DNA of 64,000 nt from positions 1-64,000 of the forward strand of contig JBBSLL010000010.1 in assembly GCA_038255255.1 (NCBI GenBank), read 5' to 3'. The position numbers and the translations under genes were made by a program. The stretch comes from JBBQNY01 sp038255255 (lineage in GTDB: Bacteria > Pseudomonadota > Gammaproteobacteria > Xanthomonadales > Ahniellaceae). The notes beneath the pieces are model-generated. The model saw only the letters and a program-made list of their open reading frames with translations. It was not told the DNA's origin and searched no databases. Shown here piece after piece: positions 51,900-60,124 of the stretch. Every line of letters starts with the position of its first letter. Positions within the stretch are counted from its first letter, which is position 1.

Positions 51900-52340
51900 T
51901 CAAATAGCAACGTTGAGCGCGGCACTTGCATCGTGCCGCCATTCGACGGTGCCGTCCGCATAATGCTCCCGCTTCCAGATGGGCAGCTCGCGCTTGATCG
52001 CGTCGATCAGCCACTGGCAAGCCGCGAAGGCCGGCGCCCGATGCGCCGCGGCGACGCCGATCCAGACCGCGCAGTCACCGATGCCCAGCTCGCCAACCCG
52101 ATGCCGCGCGCGTATCGCGGAGACTTGGAATTCGGCGCGGGCGTACGCTTGAAGGTCACGCCAGATGGCTTCGGCGACCATGGAGTGGGCGCTGTATTCG
52201 AGTCGCAGTACCGACCTGCCTGCATGATGGTTGCGCACCATCCCCTCGAACACGACCACGGCGCCGGCTTCGCGCCGCTCCAACGACCGTCGCAACGCCA
52301 CCGTGTCGATGCGGACGGGACTCAGGAACTCGACGGTCAC
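51900..52340 (-). CDS. moaE: Molybdopterin synthase catalytic subunit MoaE
   Basis: 146 residues from a GTG at 52340 that overlaps the moaD stop (GTGA). It converts precursor Z to molybdopterin with sulfur from MoaD. Typical motifs: VVVFEGMVRNHHAGRSVLRL, EYSAHSMVAEAI, RHRVGELGIGDCAVWIGVAA, IDAIKRELPIWKREHYADGT with the active Lys. The reading from 52400 is longer than the family. Confidence 0.95.
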   Translation of the reverse strand: MTVEFLSPVRIDTVALRRSLERREAGAVVVFEGMVRNHHAGRSVLRLEYSAHSMVAEAIWRDLQAYARAEFQVSAIRARHRVGELGIGDCAVWIGVAAAHRAPAFAACQWLIDAIKRELPIWKREHYADGTVEWRHDASAALNVAI

Positions 52341-52576
52341 CCGCCCGAGACCGGAGGGATGAAGGCGACCTCGTCGCCGTCGCGCAGAACCGTGTCCCAT
52401 CCCACCATACGATCACCGACTGCCACCCGCACGGATTCCCTCCCGAATCCGAAACCGTGGCGATCGCTGACCCGATCGAACAACGCGGATGCGCTGGCAG
52501 GCGCTTTTTCGACGATTTCGTTCGCACACCCGGCGATTTCCGCCATGCGTGCGAAATAGAGAACGGTGACCCTCAT
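52337..52576 (-). CDS. moaD: Molybdopterin synthase sulfur carrier subunit MoaD
   Basis: 79-residue ubiquitin-like protein ending in the required Gly-Gly (FIPPVSGG), which carries a thiocarboxylate. RVTVLYFARMAEIAG is typical of MoaD. Overlaps moaC (four bases) at its start and moaE at its end. Start at ATG 52576. Confidence 0.94.
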   Translation of the reverse strand: MRVTVLYFARMAEIAGCANEIVEKAPASASALFDRVSDRHGFGFGRESVRVAVGDRMVGWDTVLRDGDEVAFIPPVSGG

Positions 52577-53052
52577 GCGACACCTTCGAAATCGTGCGTG
52601 CCCCCGGACTTCGACACGACCCGCACGTCGCCTATCCGCATGCCGTGGCCCATCGACTTGCACATGTCGTAAATGGTCAGCGCGGCCACCGTGACGCCCA
52701 TAAGGGCTTCCATCTCGACACCCGTGCGGGCGTGCGAGACCACGACGCAGCCGATGGAGAGACCCGCGTCGCCAAGCTCATCGATGGAGATCACGCAACT
52801 CTCCACCGGCAACGGGTGGCAGAAGGGAATGAGCTCGTGGGTGCGCTTGACCGCCTGGGTCGCCGCGATGATCGCGGTGTCGAACACGGGACCCTTCCCC
52901 ACTCTCCAGCCATCCAGTCGCAGCTGCGCGAGCGTGGCCGGCGGCAGCTCGATCACGCATCGCGCCTCCGCCCGACGCGTCGTCGCGGCTTTGCGGGACA
53001 CATCGACCATGCCAGGCGACCCGCGTGAGTCGATGTGCGCAAATTTATTCAT
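52573..53052 (-). CDS. moaC: Cyclic pyranopterin monophosphate synthase MoaC
   Basis: 159 residues. Works after MoaA to form cPMP. Seen: FAHIDSRGSPGMVDVSRKAA, KRTHELIPFCHPLPVESC and GVTVAALTIYDMCKSMGHGM, with Lys and Asp of the active site. Four bases after moaA, overlaps moaD by four bases. Confidence 0.97.
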   Translation of the reverse strand: MNKFAHIDSRGSPGMVDVSRKAATTRRAEARCVIELPPATLAQLRLDGWRVGKGPVFDTAIIAATQAVKRTHELIPFCHPLPVESCVISIDELGDAGLSIGCVVVSHARTGVEMEALMGVTVAALTIYDMCKSMGHGMRIGDVRVVSKSGGTHDFEGVA

Positions 53053-53056
53053 TTAA

Positions 53057-54094
53057 TCATCCACCTACGCGATACATCTCTACTTTGCTTGAACTGACGG
53101 GCGAGCCGGCGACGTTGCGCAATTCACTGTAGCGGTCCCGCCGACCCCGCCACAGCGAATCGAGACTCCGGCCCAGTTCTGCCTCGTTGCCCATGGTCAG
53201 CAGCGGGCGTACGTCTTTTCCAGAGTTCGAGAACAAACAGGTGTACAGACACCCGTCCGCTCCCAGGCGCAATCGAGTGCAGTCTCCACAAAACGGCTGG
53301 GTGACGGAGTTGATGAACCCGATCTCCCCTGCACCGTCGGCGTAGGCCCATCGCGCCGCCACTTCGCTCCGATGCCTGGCGGTAACCGGACTCAGGGGCC
53401 AGCGGACTGCGATCAGTTCGCGCAGTTCGGAACCCGGCACCACGCTTTCGCGACGCCATCCGTTGCAGGACCCGACATCCATGAACTCGATGAATCGCAG
53501 CACGTGGCCGCTGCCGCGAAAATGCTCGGCCAGCAGCAATACCTGGTCTTCATTGCGACCGCGCTCGATGACCGCGTTGATCTTGAGAGAGCCGAATCCG
53601 GCTGCCACTGCGGCCTCGATGCCCGCAAGTACCTCATCTACCTGACCTCGCGCGCCGCTCATCTCACGAAAGGATCGGGGGTCCAGGGCATCGAGGCTTA
53701 CGGTCAACCGATCCAGTCCGGCCTCGCGCAGGCCGCGGGCCCTTGGGGCGAGGAGTGCGCCGTTGGTAGTCAGGGCGAGGTCCGCGATGACCCCCAGGCT
53801 GGCGATCCGCGCAACGATGTCCTCGAGGTCGTGGCGCAGCATGGGCTCGCCACCGGTCAAGCGCACCTTGCGTACACCGCGCTGCGCCGCGATCCACACG
53901 AACCGCTCGATTTCGTCCGGAGTCAGCCACTGCGTGCGACGAACCATCGATGCCTTCGCAACGCCGGCAGGCATGCAGTATGGGCAGCGGAAATTGCATT
54001 GGTCCAGCAGGGAAATCCTCACGTCGCGCAACGGACGCGCAAGGGCGTCGAGGGTCTCCGTGACTCCCACCGGGGCTCGGGGCACGGCGCTCAT
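53057..54094 (-). CDS. moaA: GTP 3',8-cyclase MoaA (radical SAM)
   Basis: 345 residues. N-terminal radical-SAM cluster CNFRCPYC (Cys33, Cys37, Cys40); TGGEPMLRHDLEDI; C-terminal 4Fe-4S ligands in FCGDCTRLRLGADGCLYTCL; the required C-terminal Gly-Gly (YRVGG). First step of molybdenum cofactor synthesis. Start at ATG 54094, overlapping the MBL gene by four bases. Confidence 0.97.
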   Translation of the reverse strand: MSAVPRAPVGVTETLDALARPLRDVRISLLDQCNFRCPYCMPAGVAKASMVRRTQWLTPDEIERFVWIAAQRGVRKVRLTGGEPMLRHDLEDIVARIASLGVIADLALTTNGALLAPRARGLREAGLDRLTVSLDALDPRSFREMSGARGQVDEVLAGIEAAVAAGFGSLKINAVIERGRNEDQVLLLAEHFRGSGHVLRFIEFMDVGSCNGWRRESVVPGSELRELIAVRWPLSPVTARHRSEVAARWAYADGAGEIGFINSVTQPFCGDCTRLRLGADGCLYTCLFSNSGKDVRPLLTMGNEAELGRSLDSLWRGRRDRYSELRNVAGSPVSSSKVEMYRVGG

Positions 54095-54873
54095 TGCGAA
54101 CGCGCCGATGGGTAGACGTTTGGCGCTGCGGCAGCATCATGCGCCGGAAGACCCACGACTTCGCCAGCACGGGCGACCCGGTACCCGCGCGCCCGCAGCG
54201 CGTCAGCCTCTACTTCCGAGCCGTAGTGATACAGAATCAGTTGCCGCAGGAGCGCGTCAGGGTATTCCCGTTCGATGTCCTCGACCCCCGAGTGCGAGGG
54301 ATTCCCGACCAGCGCGCAATCGTGCGCAACGAGTTCTCCCCTGCGCGCGTGGAACGAAAGCACTTCAGGAATCGGACGCGTGTCCCCGGTCCAGCAAAAG
54401 CTTCCCGGCAGACACACACCAAACGCCGTTCCGGGTGCATGGTGGCGCACTTCGAAAACTTCGAACCAGCACCCCGCGTGCCAGAAGCCAGCATCCACCG
54501 CGACCAGCCGCAGGGCATCCCAGAAATTGACCCCGCCCTCGGCGACCGCGCTCGGATAGCTTGCGACGCGGCGCTGCAGCAGCGGGACGAGCGATGCCGA
54601 TACATAGATGGGCAGCGTCAGGCGCGGACCAAACCAGTTCGCGGCGAACAGCCGTTCGAGCCCGCCGATGTGATCGAAGTGCGCGTGCGTGACGAACACA
54701 GCCGGTGGCAGGCCACCATAAGTTTGCTGGTAGATGCTTAGTGACTCGGGCCCGCAGTCGACCATCAGCATGGGCGCTCCGTCGCGCTCGACGACTGCTC
54801 CGGACGAACCGAGCTGCACCGCCGACGCGTTGCCGACGCCGAGGAATCGCAAGGACCAGCCCGAGTCGGTCAC
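54091..54873 (-). CDS. MBL-fold metallohydrolase
   Basis: 260 residues from a GTG at 54873 that overlaps the kdkA stop. The metal motif HAHFDH is at His63, His65, Asp67, His68; further ligands fit RHHAPG and CWTGDTRP. The opening RFLGVGNASAVQLGSSGAVV is typical of RNase Z-like and Lactamase_B_2 hydrolases (GS...GNA region). Substrate unknown. Being locked between kdkA and moaA by overlapping codons suggests a link with molybdenum cofactor or LPS synthesis, but that is inference only. Confidence 0.88.
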   Translation of the reverse strand: MTDSGWSLRFLGVGNASAVQLGSSGAVVERDGAPMLMVDCGPESLSIYQQTYGGLPPAVFVTHAHFDHIGGLERLFAANWFGPRLTLPIYVSASLVPLLQRRVASYPSAVAEGGVNFWDALRLVAVDAGFWHAGCWFEVFEVRHHAPGTAFGVCLPGSFCWTGDTRPIPEVLSFHARRGELVAHDCALVGNPSHSGVEDIEREYPDALLRQLILYHYGSEVEADALRARGYRVARAGEVVGLPAHDAAAAPNVYPSARSQ

Positions 54874-55571
54874 GTACCCTCCAGATAGCCGCGCTGCAGG
54901 GCCGGCCACGCGTCCCTCAGCACGGCTTCGTGACCAAGCTTGCGCAACGAACGCGCCAGCCTGTCGAGATTCGCCCGCTGCCATCCGGGAGACCGCCGCC
55001 GGAACCTTGCCCGGTCGAAGTCGATCAGCCACACGTTTCGTGCATCGTCGATGAGCGCATTGTGTGCATTAAGGTCGGCATGCCACACGCCGCGGCGATG
55101 AAACCGCGCGATTGCGCGACCCACCGCATGCCAGTCGACCGCCTCGCGGGCGCGCAGGACCTCGTCGAGACTCCGGCCGGCGATGGACTGCATCAGCAGG
55201 TCCGCGCGATACCAGGGTCCGTCGCGCCGATACATCACGGCAACGGGCCGTGGCACCGGAAAGCCCTCAACGTCCAGGCGCGCGAGGAGGTTGAACTCCG
55301 CGAAGCTGCGGGTGCTCTCGGCGCCGCGATACCAATAGCGATCGCCCAGCAGGCGCCGCACGGCGCCGCCCCGCCGGTAATGCCTGAGCACATAATTGTC
55401 GTCGGCCGAGCGGATCGTCCACGCACTTCCGCGCCCAGCTCCGAGCGCCGTTACCTGGGCACCACGGCGGCGCCATGACTCCACATCGAACCAACCGGGA
55501 TCGGGATCGACAGGCAGCGATGCGTCGAAGCGGATCGCGCCGGTGGGCGTTACGGCGGTGCGCGCTTCCAC
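54870..55571 (-). CDS. kdkA: 3-deoxy-D-manno-octulosonic acid kinase KdkA
   Basis: 233 residues. Phosphorylates Kdo in the inner core of lipopolysaccharide; kinase fold with the catalytic HADLNAHNALID loop and the metal-binding IDFDRARFR; GGAVRRLLGDRYWYRGAEST and ARLDVEGFPVPRPVAV fit KdkA/WaaP-like kinases of Haemophilus and Xanthomonas. Divergent from the heptosyltransferase-family gene 58 bases away, which matches an LPS core function. Start at ATG 55571. Confidence 0.92.
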   Translation of the reverse strand: MEARTAVTPTGAIRFDASLPVDPDPGWFDVESWRRRGAQVTALGAGRGSAWTIRSADDNYVLRHYRRGGAVRRLLGDRYWYRGAESTRSFAEFNLLARLDVEGFPVPRPVAVMYRRDGPWYRADLLMQSIAGRSLDEVLRAREAVDWHAVGRAIARFHRRGVWHADLNAHNALIDDARNVWLIDFDRARFRRRSPGWQRANLDRLARSLRKLGHEAVLRDAWPALQRGYLEGT

Positions 55572-55628
55572 GGTTTCTGTCCTGCCATTAGCATCGCGCG
55601 ATTCGCGCCCTTTCGGAGTTTATCGCCC

Positions 55629-56741
55629 CTGTCGACGACTCGCCCGATCCGGTCGATCTGCCTGTTGCGGTTGTCCGCGCTGGGCGATGTCACGCACGTC
55701 GTGCCGCTGGTGCGGACTCTGCAACGCGCCCTGCCCGACGCCAGCCTCACCTGGATCCTGGGATCGGCCGAACGCAGACTGCTCGCTGGCCTGGAAGGCG
55801 TTGAGCTCGTCGAGTTCGACAAGCGAACTGGACTGGAGGGAATGCTGCAGCTGCGGCGGCATCTGGCTGGCCGCCATTTCGATGTTTTGTTGCACATGCA
55901 GGTCGCGGCACGGGCCAACCTGGTGTCGACTGTCGTCCGCGCCGACCGACGCGTTGGTTTCGACCGGGCCCGGTCGAAGGACCTGCACGGACTGTTCATC
56001 AGCGAACGGATCGCCAACCGGCCAGGCATACATGTGCTCGACGCGATCGGCAGCTTCTGCGAGCCGCTTGGAATCGTGCAGCGCGACGTCCTGTGGAATT
56101 TGCCGGTAGAGACCGCAGCGCATGATTGGGCGGCCGGGCAGTGGCGCGCGGACGGCACGCCTTCTCTCATGATTTCGCCTTGCTCGAGTCATGCGCGACG
56201 CAACTGGCGCCCAGAACGCTACGCCGCAGTCGCCGACCACGCGGCCGCAAAGGGCTGGCGCGTCGTGCTGTGCGGAGGGCGCAGCGAACTCGAGCGCGGG
56301 ATGACCGATGCGATCATCGCTGCGATGCGCAGGTCGTGCCTCGACCTCGTTGGGAAGGACACGCTGGCGCAACTGCCTGCCCTGCTCGCCCGCGCCGATC
56401 TGTTGCTGACGCCCGACGCGGGGCCCATGCACATCGCGAATGCTATGGGCATCAAAGTGCTTGGCCTGCACGCAGCCAGCAATCCGGTGCGCAGTGGACC
56501 CTATTCCGACCTCCGCTATTGCGTGGATCGTTACGACGATGCGGCGCGAAAGTACTTGGGACGGCCGGCCGCCACCCTCGCCTGGGGAACCAAGATCGAG
56601 CGGGATGACGTGATGGACCTGGTCACGGTGGACGATGTCGTTGCGGCATTCGAATTGCGGGCTGCGGACCTGTCCGCGGCGGAGCTTCATGCGGGCGAGT
56701 GCCGCAATGCAAGCCCTCAGGCCGGAGACCCGGAACGATAG
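55629..56741 (+). CDS. Glycosyltransferase family 9 (heptosyltransferase-like) protein, probable CTG start
   Basis: About 370 residues of GT9 family: core LLRLSALGDVTHVVPLVRTL, TWILGSAERRLLAGLEGVEL and LLLTPDAGPMHIANAMGIKV with the nucleotide-sugar binding motif. It transfers a sugar to LPS core. There is no ATG, GTG or TTG upstream of the conserved N-terminal strand (ICLLRLSALGDV): the first conventional codon is a TTG at 55665, which would cut this strand. A CTG at 55629, 10 bases after a GGAG sequence, gives a normal N-terminus (MSTTRPIRSICLLRL). Relation to WaaC or WaaF cannot be decided. Confidence 0.88.
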   Translation: MSTTRPIRSICLLRLSALGDVTHVVPLVRTLQRALPDASLTWILGSAERRLLAGLEGVELVEFDKRTGLEGMLQLRRHLAGRHFDVLLHMQVAARANLVSTVVRADRRVGFDRARSKDLHGLFISERIANRPGIHVLDAIGSFCEPLGIVQRDVLWNLPVETAAHDWAAGQWRADGTPSLMISPCSSHARRNWRPERYAAVADHAAAKGWRVVLCGGRSELERGMTDAIIAAMRRSCLDLVGKDTLAQLPALLARADLLLTPDAGPMHIANAMGIKVLGLHAASNPVRSGPYSDLRYCVDRYDDAARKYLGRPAATLAWGTKIERDDVMDLVTVDDVVAAFELRAADLSAAELHAGECRNASPQAGDPER

Positions 56742-57124
56742 TCCTCGTACGATTTCTCTTCGACGTAAGCGGAACCGAGCGCAAGATTGATGTCACGTTT
56801 GATGCGTGCGCGATCGTCGTTCTGGAAGTACACGCTGCGGGCAAGTTCGATGAAGGCCGCGTCGAATTCCCGCGACTTTTCCTTCACGCGTATATCGTCC
56901 TCGATCACCCAGAGCCGCTCGTTGACCGCCTTGAGTTCGCGGCGAAGATCACTGACGTCCTGCGCGGCTGCCGGGTGCGCTGCCCAACTGCGTTCGAGCG
57001 CCCGCAATTCACGTTCGACATTGGCGAGCTTGACTGGATCGTGCATCCGCTCCGACTTGATCTCGAGAATCGAAATCTTGTCCAGCAGTTCGCCGTACGA
57101 CACAGGGACTGCAATCTCGCTCAT
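56717..57124 (-). CDS. DUF6165 family protein
   Basis: 135 residues, mostly helical and charged: IAVPVSYGELLDKISILEIK, then RMHDPVKLANVERELRALER, VSDLRRELKAVNERLWVIED, and REFDAAFIELARSVYFQNDD. It matches the DUF6165 pattern known to me (VPVSxGELLDKI...ILEIK), often near glycosyltransferase genes. Function unknown. Its 3' end overlaps the end of the convergent glycosyltransferase gene by 25 bases. Start at ATG 57124; a longer reading reaches into noncoding sequence. Confidence 0.8.
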   Translation of the reverse strand: MSEIAVPVSYGELLDKISILEIKSERMHDPVKLANVERELRALERSWAAHPAAAQDVSDLRRELKAVNERLWVIEDDIRVKEKSREFDAAFIELARSVYFQNDDRARIKRDINLALGSAYVEEKSYEDYRSGSPA

Positions 57125-57233
57125 GGCAGTTGCTCTGGTTGCAGCGCACCGGCGAAGCCGGGCATCGCTGATCGCGGTACGGCGCGCAGATGTACGCGTG
57201 AATGGGGCGGGACTGGGTGCTTGCACGCCACAA

Positions 57234-57324
57234 TGGCGGAGAGGGTGGGATTCGAACCCACGTTACGGCGAAACCGTAAACCGGATTTCGAATCCGGCGC
57301 ATTCGACCACTCTGCCACCTCTCC
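57234..57324 (-). tRNA. tRNA-Ser (anticodon CGA)
   Basis: 91-nucleotide class II tRNA on the minus strand: acceptor GGAGAGG, D-arm GTGGCAGAGTGGTCGAATGC, anticodon loop ATTCGAAA (anticodon CGA, reads UCG), long variable arm (TTTACGGTTTCGCCGTAA), T-arm GGGTTCGAATCCC, and encoded CCA. Both tRNA-Ser genes of the window share acceptor and D-stem sequences. Confidence 0.97.
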
Positions 57325-57544
57325 GTCCGACTTCGCAGCGCCAGGAGGCGCTGCGAAGGGCCGCGGATCATACGTTTTCGAGCCCGCGCCAGCAAGCAAG
57401 CATCTGCCGCGGAAGGCGTAGACGGCACCGGAGACCATGAAATCTGCGGCGCATGAATGCACCTGCGCGCCGCGCAGGCCGGTTCGGACACCGTCCGGGC
57501 CGGGCGACGCCTGGCCAGTCCAGGATGGACTCGTCCAGACTTGA

Positions 57545-59995
57545 CTACGGCATGCCGGCTGCCGAGCCTCTGCCCGAAGGCATGAAGAAGAATTCCCCAG
57601 CCTCATGCCCGGCAAATCGGATCGGCGCGTATTCCGGTTGCTGCGCAAGTGTCGCTTCGGATGCACCTACCGCGACCGTGCGCGTCACGCTGCGGAACAG
57701 GCTGGCGCCTTCGAGGAGTTTGTTGTTGTCCTCGAGCGCGTTGACAAACGCCTTCGCGAACAGCGAATTGCCACCGCTCCCCGAGTCCGGAACCGGAGCA
57801 AGTCCGCCCGACGTCAGAGCAGTCCGCGAGCGCGAAGCAGAAGCGGTCTTGAGCCACTGCGCCCATTTTGCGGGAGCCATGCCCTGGGAAAACGTCGGCA
57901 CGGACGCGCGCGTCATGGCACCGGAGTAGCAGGAGTCCGCGACCACCATGACGTGCTTGGCTTGCATGGTGTTGAGGATGTCCGTGATCGCCCGGTTCGA
58001 GATCCAAGTTTTCGGCGTGTCCGCCTGGCCATCGACCGGAATCCAGTATCCCTGCTGGGTACCAGCTTCCAGTTCACCATGGCCCGCGAAATACACGAGC
58101 AGGTTGTCGTTTGGCCCGAGCGCTTCGCGCATGTCGTTGAGCGCAGACAGGATCTCGAACCGGTTGGCGTTGTTGAGCACGCGCGTCTTGAAACCGTAGC
58201 GCGTCTGAAGAACGTTTCCGACCTTCTTCGAATCGCTGACCGCCGACGCAAGCTTGGGATACGCAGCGTACTGATCGTTGCCGATCACGAGAGCATGGTA
58301 GCGACCGAGCGTCACACCCTTGGGAATTCCACCGGCGTTCGGCGCGGCGGCAACGGCGCCGACCGAGCCGGCCGGCGCCGGCAACAAGGTGAAACTCTGA
58401 TTGGCTTTCTTCCCGGCGCGGTCGAGCGCGGCGACCTGCACAACCGAGCCTGCAGCGACCACCGGTACGGAGGTGCGGAAGACTCCGCCGGCTCCGACGG
58501 CCACCGCCTTTCCATTGACCTGCACGGTGCTCACGCCGGCGCCTGAAATCACGCGCCCCATGATTTCGGTGGTTCCCGACTGGTTGCGCACCATGGCCGC
58601 GTTACGACCGCGGGTCGCGGTGATGGCCGGTTCCAGAATCTCCAGCACCAGACCTGCAGTCGTCGCCACACCGCCAGTCGTCGAATTCCTGGCGGCCGAC
58701 GCCGGCACGCCGCCCGTGACCTGCTGCTCCAGCGATGCGATCTGGTCGCGCTGCCTCGACACTTCGCGTTGTTTCTCGGAGAGCTTCTTCTCCAGTAGAA
58801 GAAGCAACTCGCGGTCCTGCTGCGACGCCGCGAGCTGCGCCTGCATTTTCTTGCGCTCCGCATCGAACTTGGACTGTTGCGCGGCGAGACTGGATTCGTT
58901 TGCCGCCACTTGTGCCTGCATCTGGGTGATCTTCGACTCCGTGGTGTCCAGCGCGAGCGCCAGTTCCGCGGCGGCCGCACGCACCCGCGCCAGATCCCGC
59001 GCCGAATCCGCGCCGGCCGCAGGACTTGCCGCCCTGGTGGACAACTCCTTCTCCTCGGCGCGCAATTCCGCGAGTTTCGCCCGGTCGGTCTCGACCTTGG
59101 CAGCCCATGCGCGGCGTTCGGTATCGAGTTTGGCGCGCTCTGCCACGAGGGCCTGCTCGTCGGCCTCGACCTGCCTTCGCATCGTGTCGAGCTCTGCCGA
59201 GCCTTGCGGATCCATTGCCGTTTGTTTCGCCGTGACTTCCGCGCGGGCGTTCTCGAGTTCGCTTTGCGACTGGCGCAGCGCGCGCTTGCGATCGCTCAGC
59301 TGCTGCTCGAGTTCCTGCACGCGCCCACGCAATTCATCGGTTTCGGTCTTCTGGGTAGCCACCGTGGCTCGCAGCGTTTCAATCTCCGCCTGGGCCTCCT
59401 CGCTGATGGTTACCGTGGACGCAAACACCAGATCGTCGCTGGCGCTGCCACTCGCCTGGCGATAGAGATTAAGCGCCTTTGGCACATCCTTCTCGACGCC
59501 GAGACCCTCTTCGTAGAGATATCCCAGGTTGATCATCGAGCGCTTGAGCCCCTGCGCCACGGCTTTCTGGAACCACTCTGCAGCCTTGGCGTAATCGGGC
59601 TCGCGCCCGAGTCCCTTTGCATAGATTTCGCCCACGTAGTTCTGGGCTTCGGCATCACCGGTCTGCGCCTGTCCCATCCAGACCTCGAGCGCAGTCTGGT
59701 AGTTGGCGCGGTCGTAGGAAACGAACTCGCCGCCCCGAATCTCGCAATCCGCCTGCGACGTGCGGATCGGCCGACGAGCACTCATGAAGGTGGAGACGCG
59801 CCCGAGCTTGCGCACCTGCCCCGGCAAAAGGCAGTCGACGATCATCACATCTTCGGGATTGCGAATCGCAGCCTGCGGCGCATCGACCGGAAGTCCCGTC
59901 AGCGCGACGGCGATCGCGACACCGAGTCCACCCAGCCAGGGCCTGCGCATTGGGAGTGTTCCCGAAGCGTGTACAAGGGTGTCGCCAGCGTTCAT
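57545..59995 (-). CDS. Caspase-like (peptidase C14) protein with Sel1 repeats, coiled coil and Ig-like segment
   Basis: 816 residues. Signal peptide or membrane anchor around residues 18-40 (WLGGLGVAIAVALTGLPVDA). Two Sel1/TPR-like repeats at about 100-185 (GEIYAKGLGREPDYAKAAEW, GYLYEEGLGVEKDVPKALNL). A long coiled coil at about 200-440. An Ig-like beta segment at about 455-555 (VQVNGKAVAVGAGGVFRTSV). A C-terminal caspase p20-like domain from about 580 with YFAGHGELE (His639) and VADSCYSGA (Cys689), so the dyad is complete. Bacterial orthocaspases of this kind are poorly understood. It would sit outside the cytoplasm if the leader works. Start at ATG 59995 with AGGA seven bases before; a GTG immediately upstream is possible. 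Divergent from the giant Ig-like gene. Confidence 0.87.
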   Translation of the reverse strand: MNAGDTLVHASGTLPMRRPWLGGLGVAIAVALTGLPVDAPQAAIRNPEDVMIVDCLLPGQVRKLGRVSTFMSARRPIRTSQADCEIRGGEFVSYDRANYQTALEVWMGQAQTGDAEAQNYVGEIYAKGLGREPDYAKAAEWFQKAVAQGLKRSMINLGYLYEEGLGVEKDVPKALNLYRQASGSASDDLVFASTVTISEEAQAEIETLRATVATQKTETDELRGRVQELEQQLSDRKRALRQSQSELENARAEVTAKQTAMDPQGSAELDTMRRQVEADEQALVAERAKLDTERRAWAAKVETDRAKLAELRAEEKELSTRAASPAAGADSARDLARVRAAAAELALALDTTESKITQMQAQVAANESSLAAQQSKFDAERKKMQAQLAASQQDRELLLLLEKKLSEKQREVSRQRDQIASLEQQVTGGVPASAARNSTTGGVATTAGLVLEILEPAITATRGRNAAMVRNQSGTTEIMGRVISGAGVSTVQVNGKAVAVGAGGVFRTSVPVVAAGSVVQVAALDRAGKKANQSFTLLPAPAGSVGAVAAAPNAGGIPKGVTLGRYHALVIGNDQYAAYPKLASAVSDSKKVGNVLQTRYGFKTRVLNNANRFEILSALNDMREALGPNDNLLVYFAGHGELEAGTQQGYWIPVDGQADTPKTWISNRAITDILNTMQAKHVMVVADSCYSGAMTRASVPTFSQGMAPAKWAQWLKTASASRSRTALTSGGLAPVPDSGSGGNSLFAKAFVNALEDNNKLLEGASLFRSVTRTVAVGASEATLAQQPEYAPIRFAGHEAGEFFFMPSGRGSAAGMP

Positions 59996-60076
59996 CACTC
60001 TATCCTTTCATGTGGGTGGCACATGCGCTCGTCATTCTGCGTATGTTCATGTGCAATCTCGAATCCGCAGCGGCGC

Positions 60077-60082
60077 TATAGT
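60077..60082 (+). promoter_or_regulatory. Candidate -10 element for the Ig-like protein gene
   Basis: The hexamer TATAGT lies 43 bases before the ATG at 60125 in the 129-base divergent spacer. No convincing -35 sequence is found at normal spacing (GTGCAA is 20 bases away), so this is only a weak suggestion. Confidence 0.25.
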
Positions 60083-60124
60083 ACCGCTTCATTTGTACGC
60101 TTAAATCTGCATTGGGGAAAGGGC

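Noticed and set aside
55571..55665. Frameshift or pseudogene explanation for the heptosyltransferase N-terminus
   Set aside because: The conserved N-terminal strand is in the same frame as the rest, so nothing is broken; only the start codon is non-standard.
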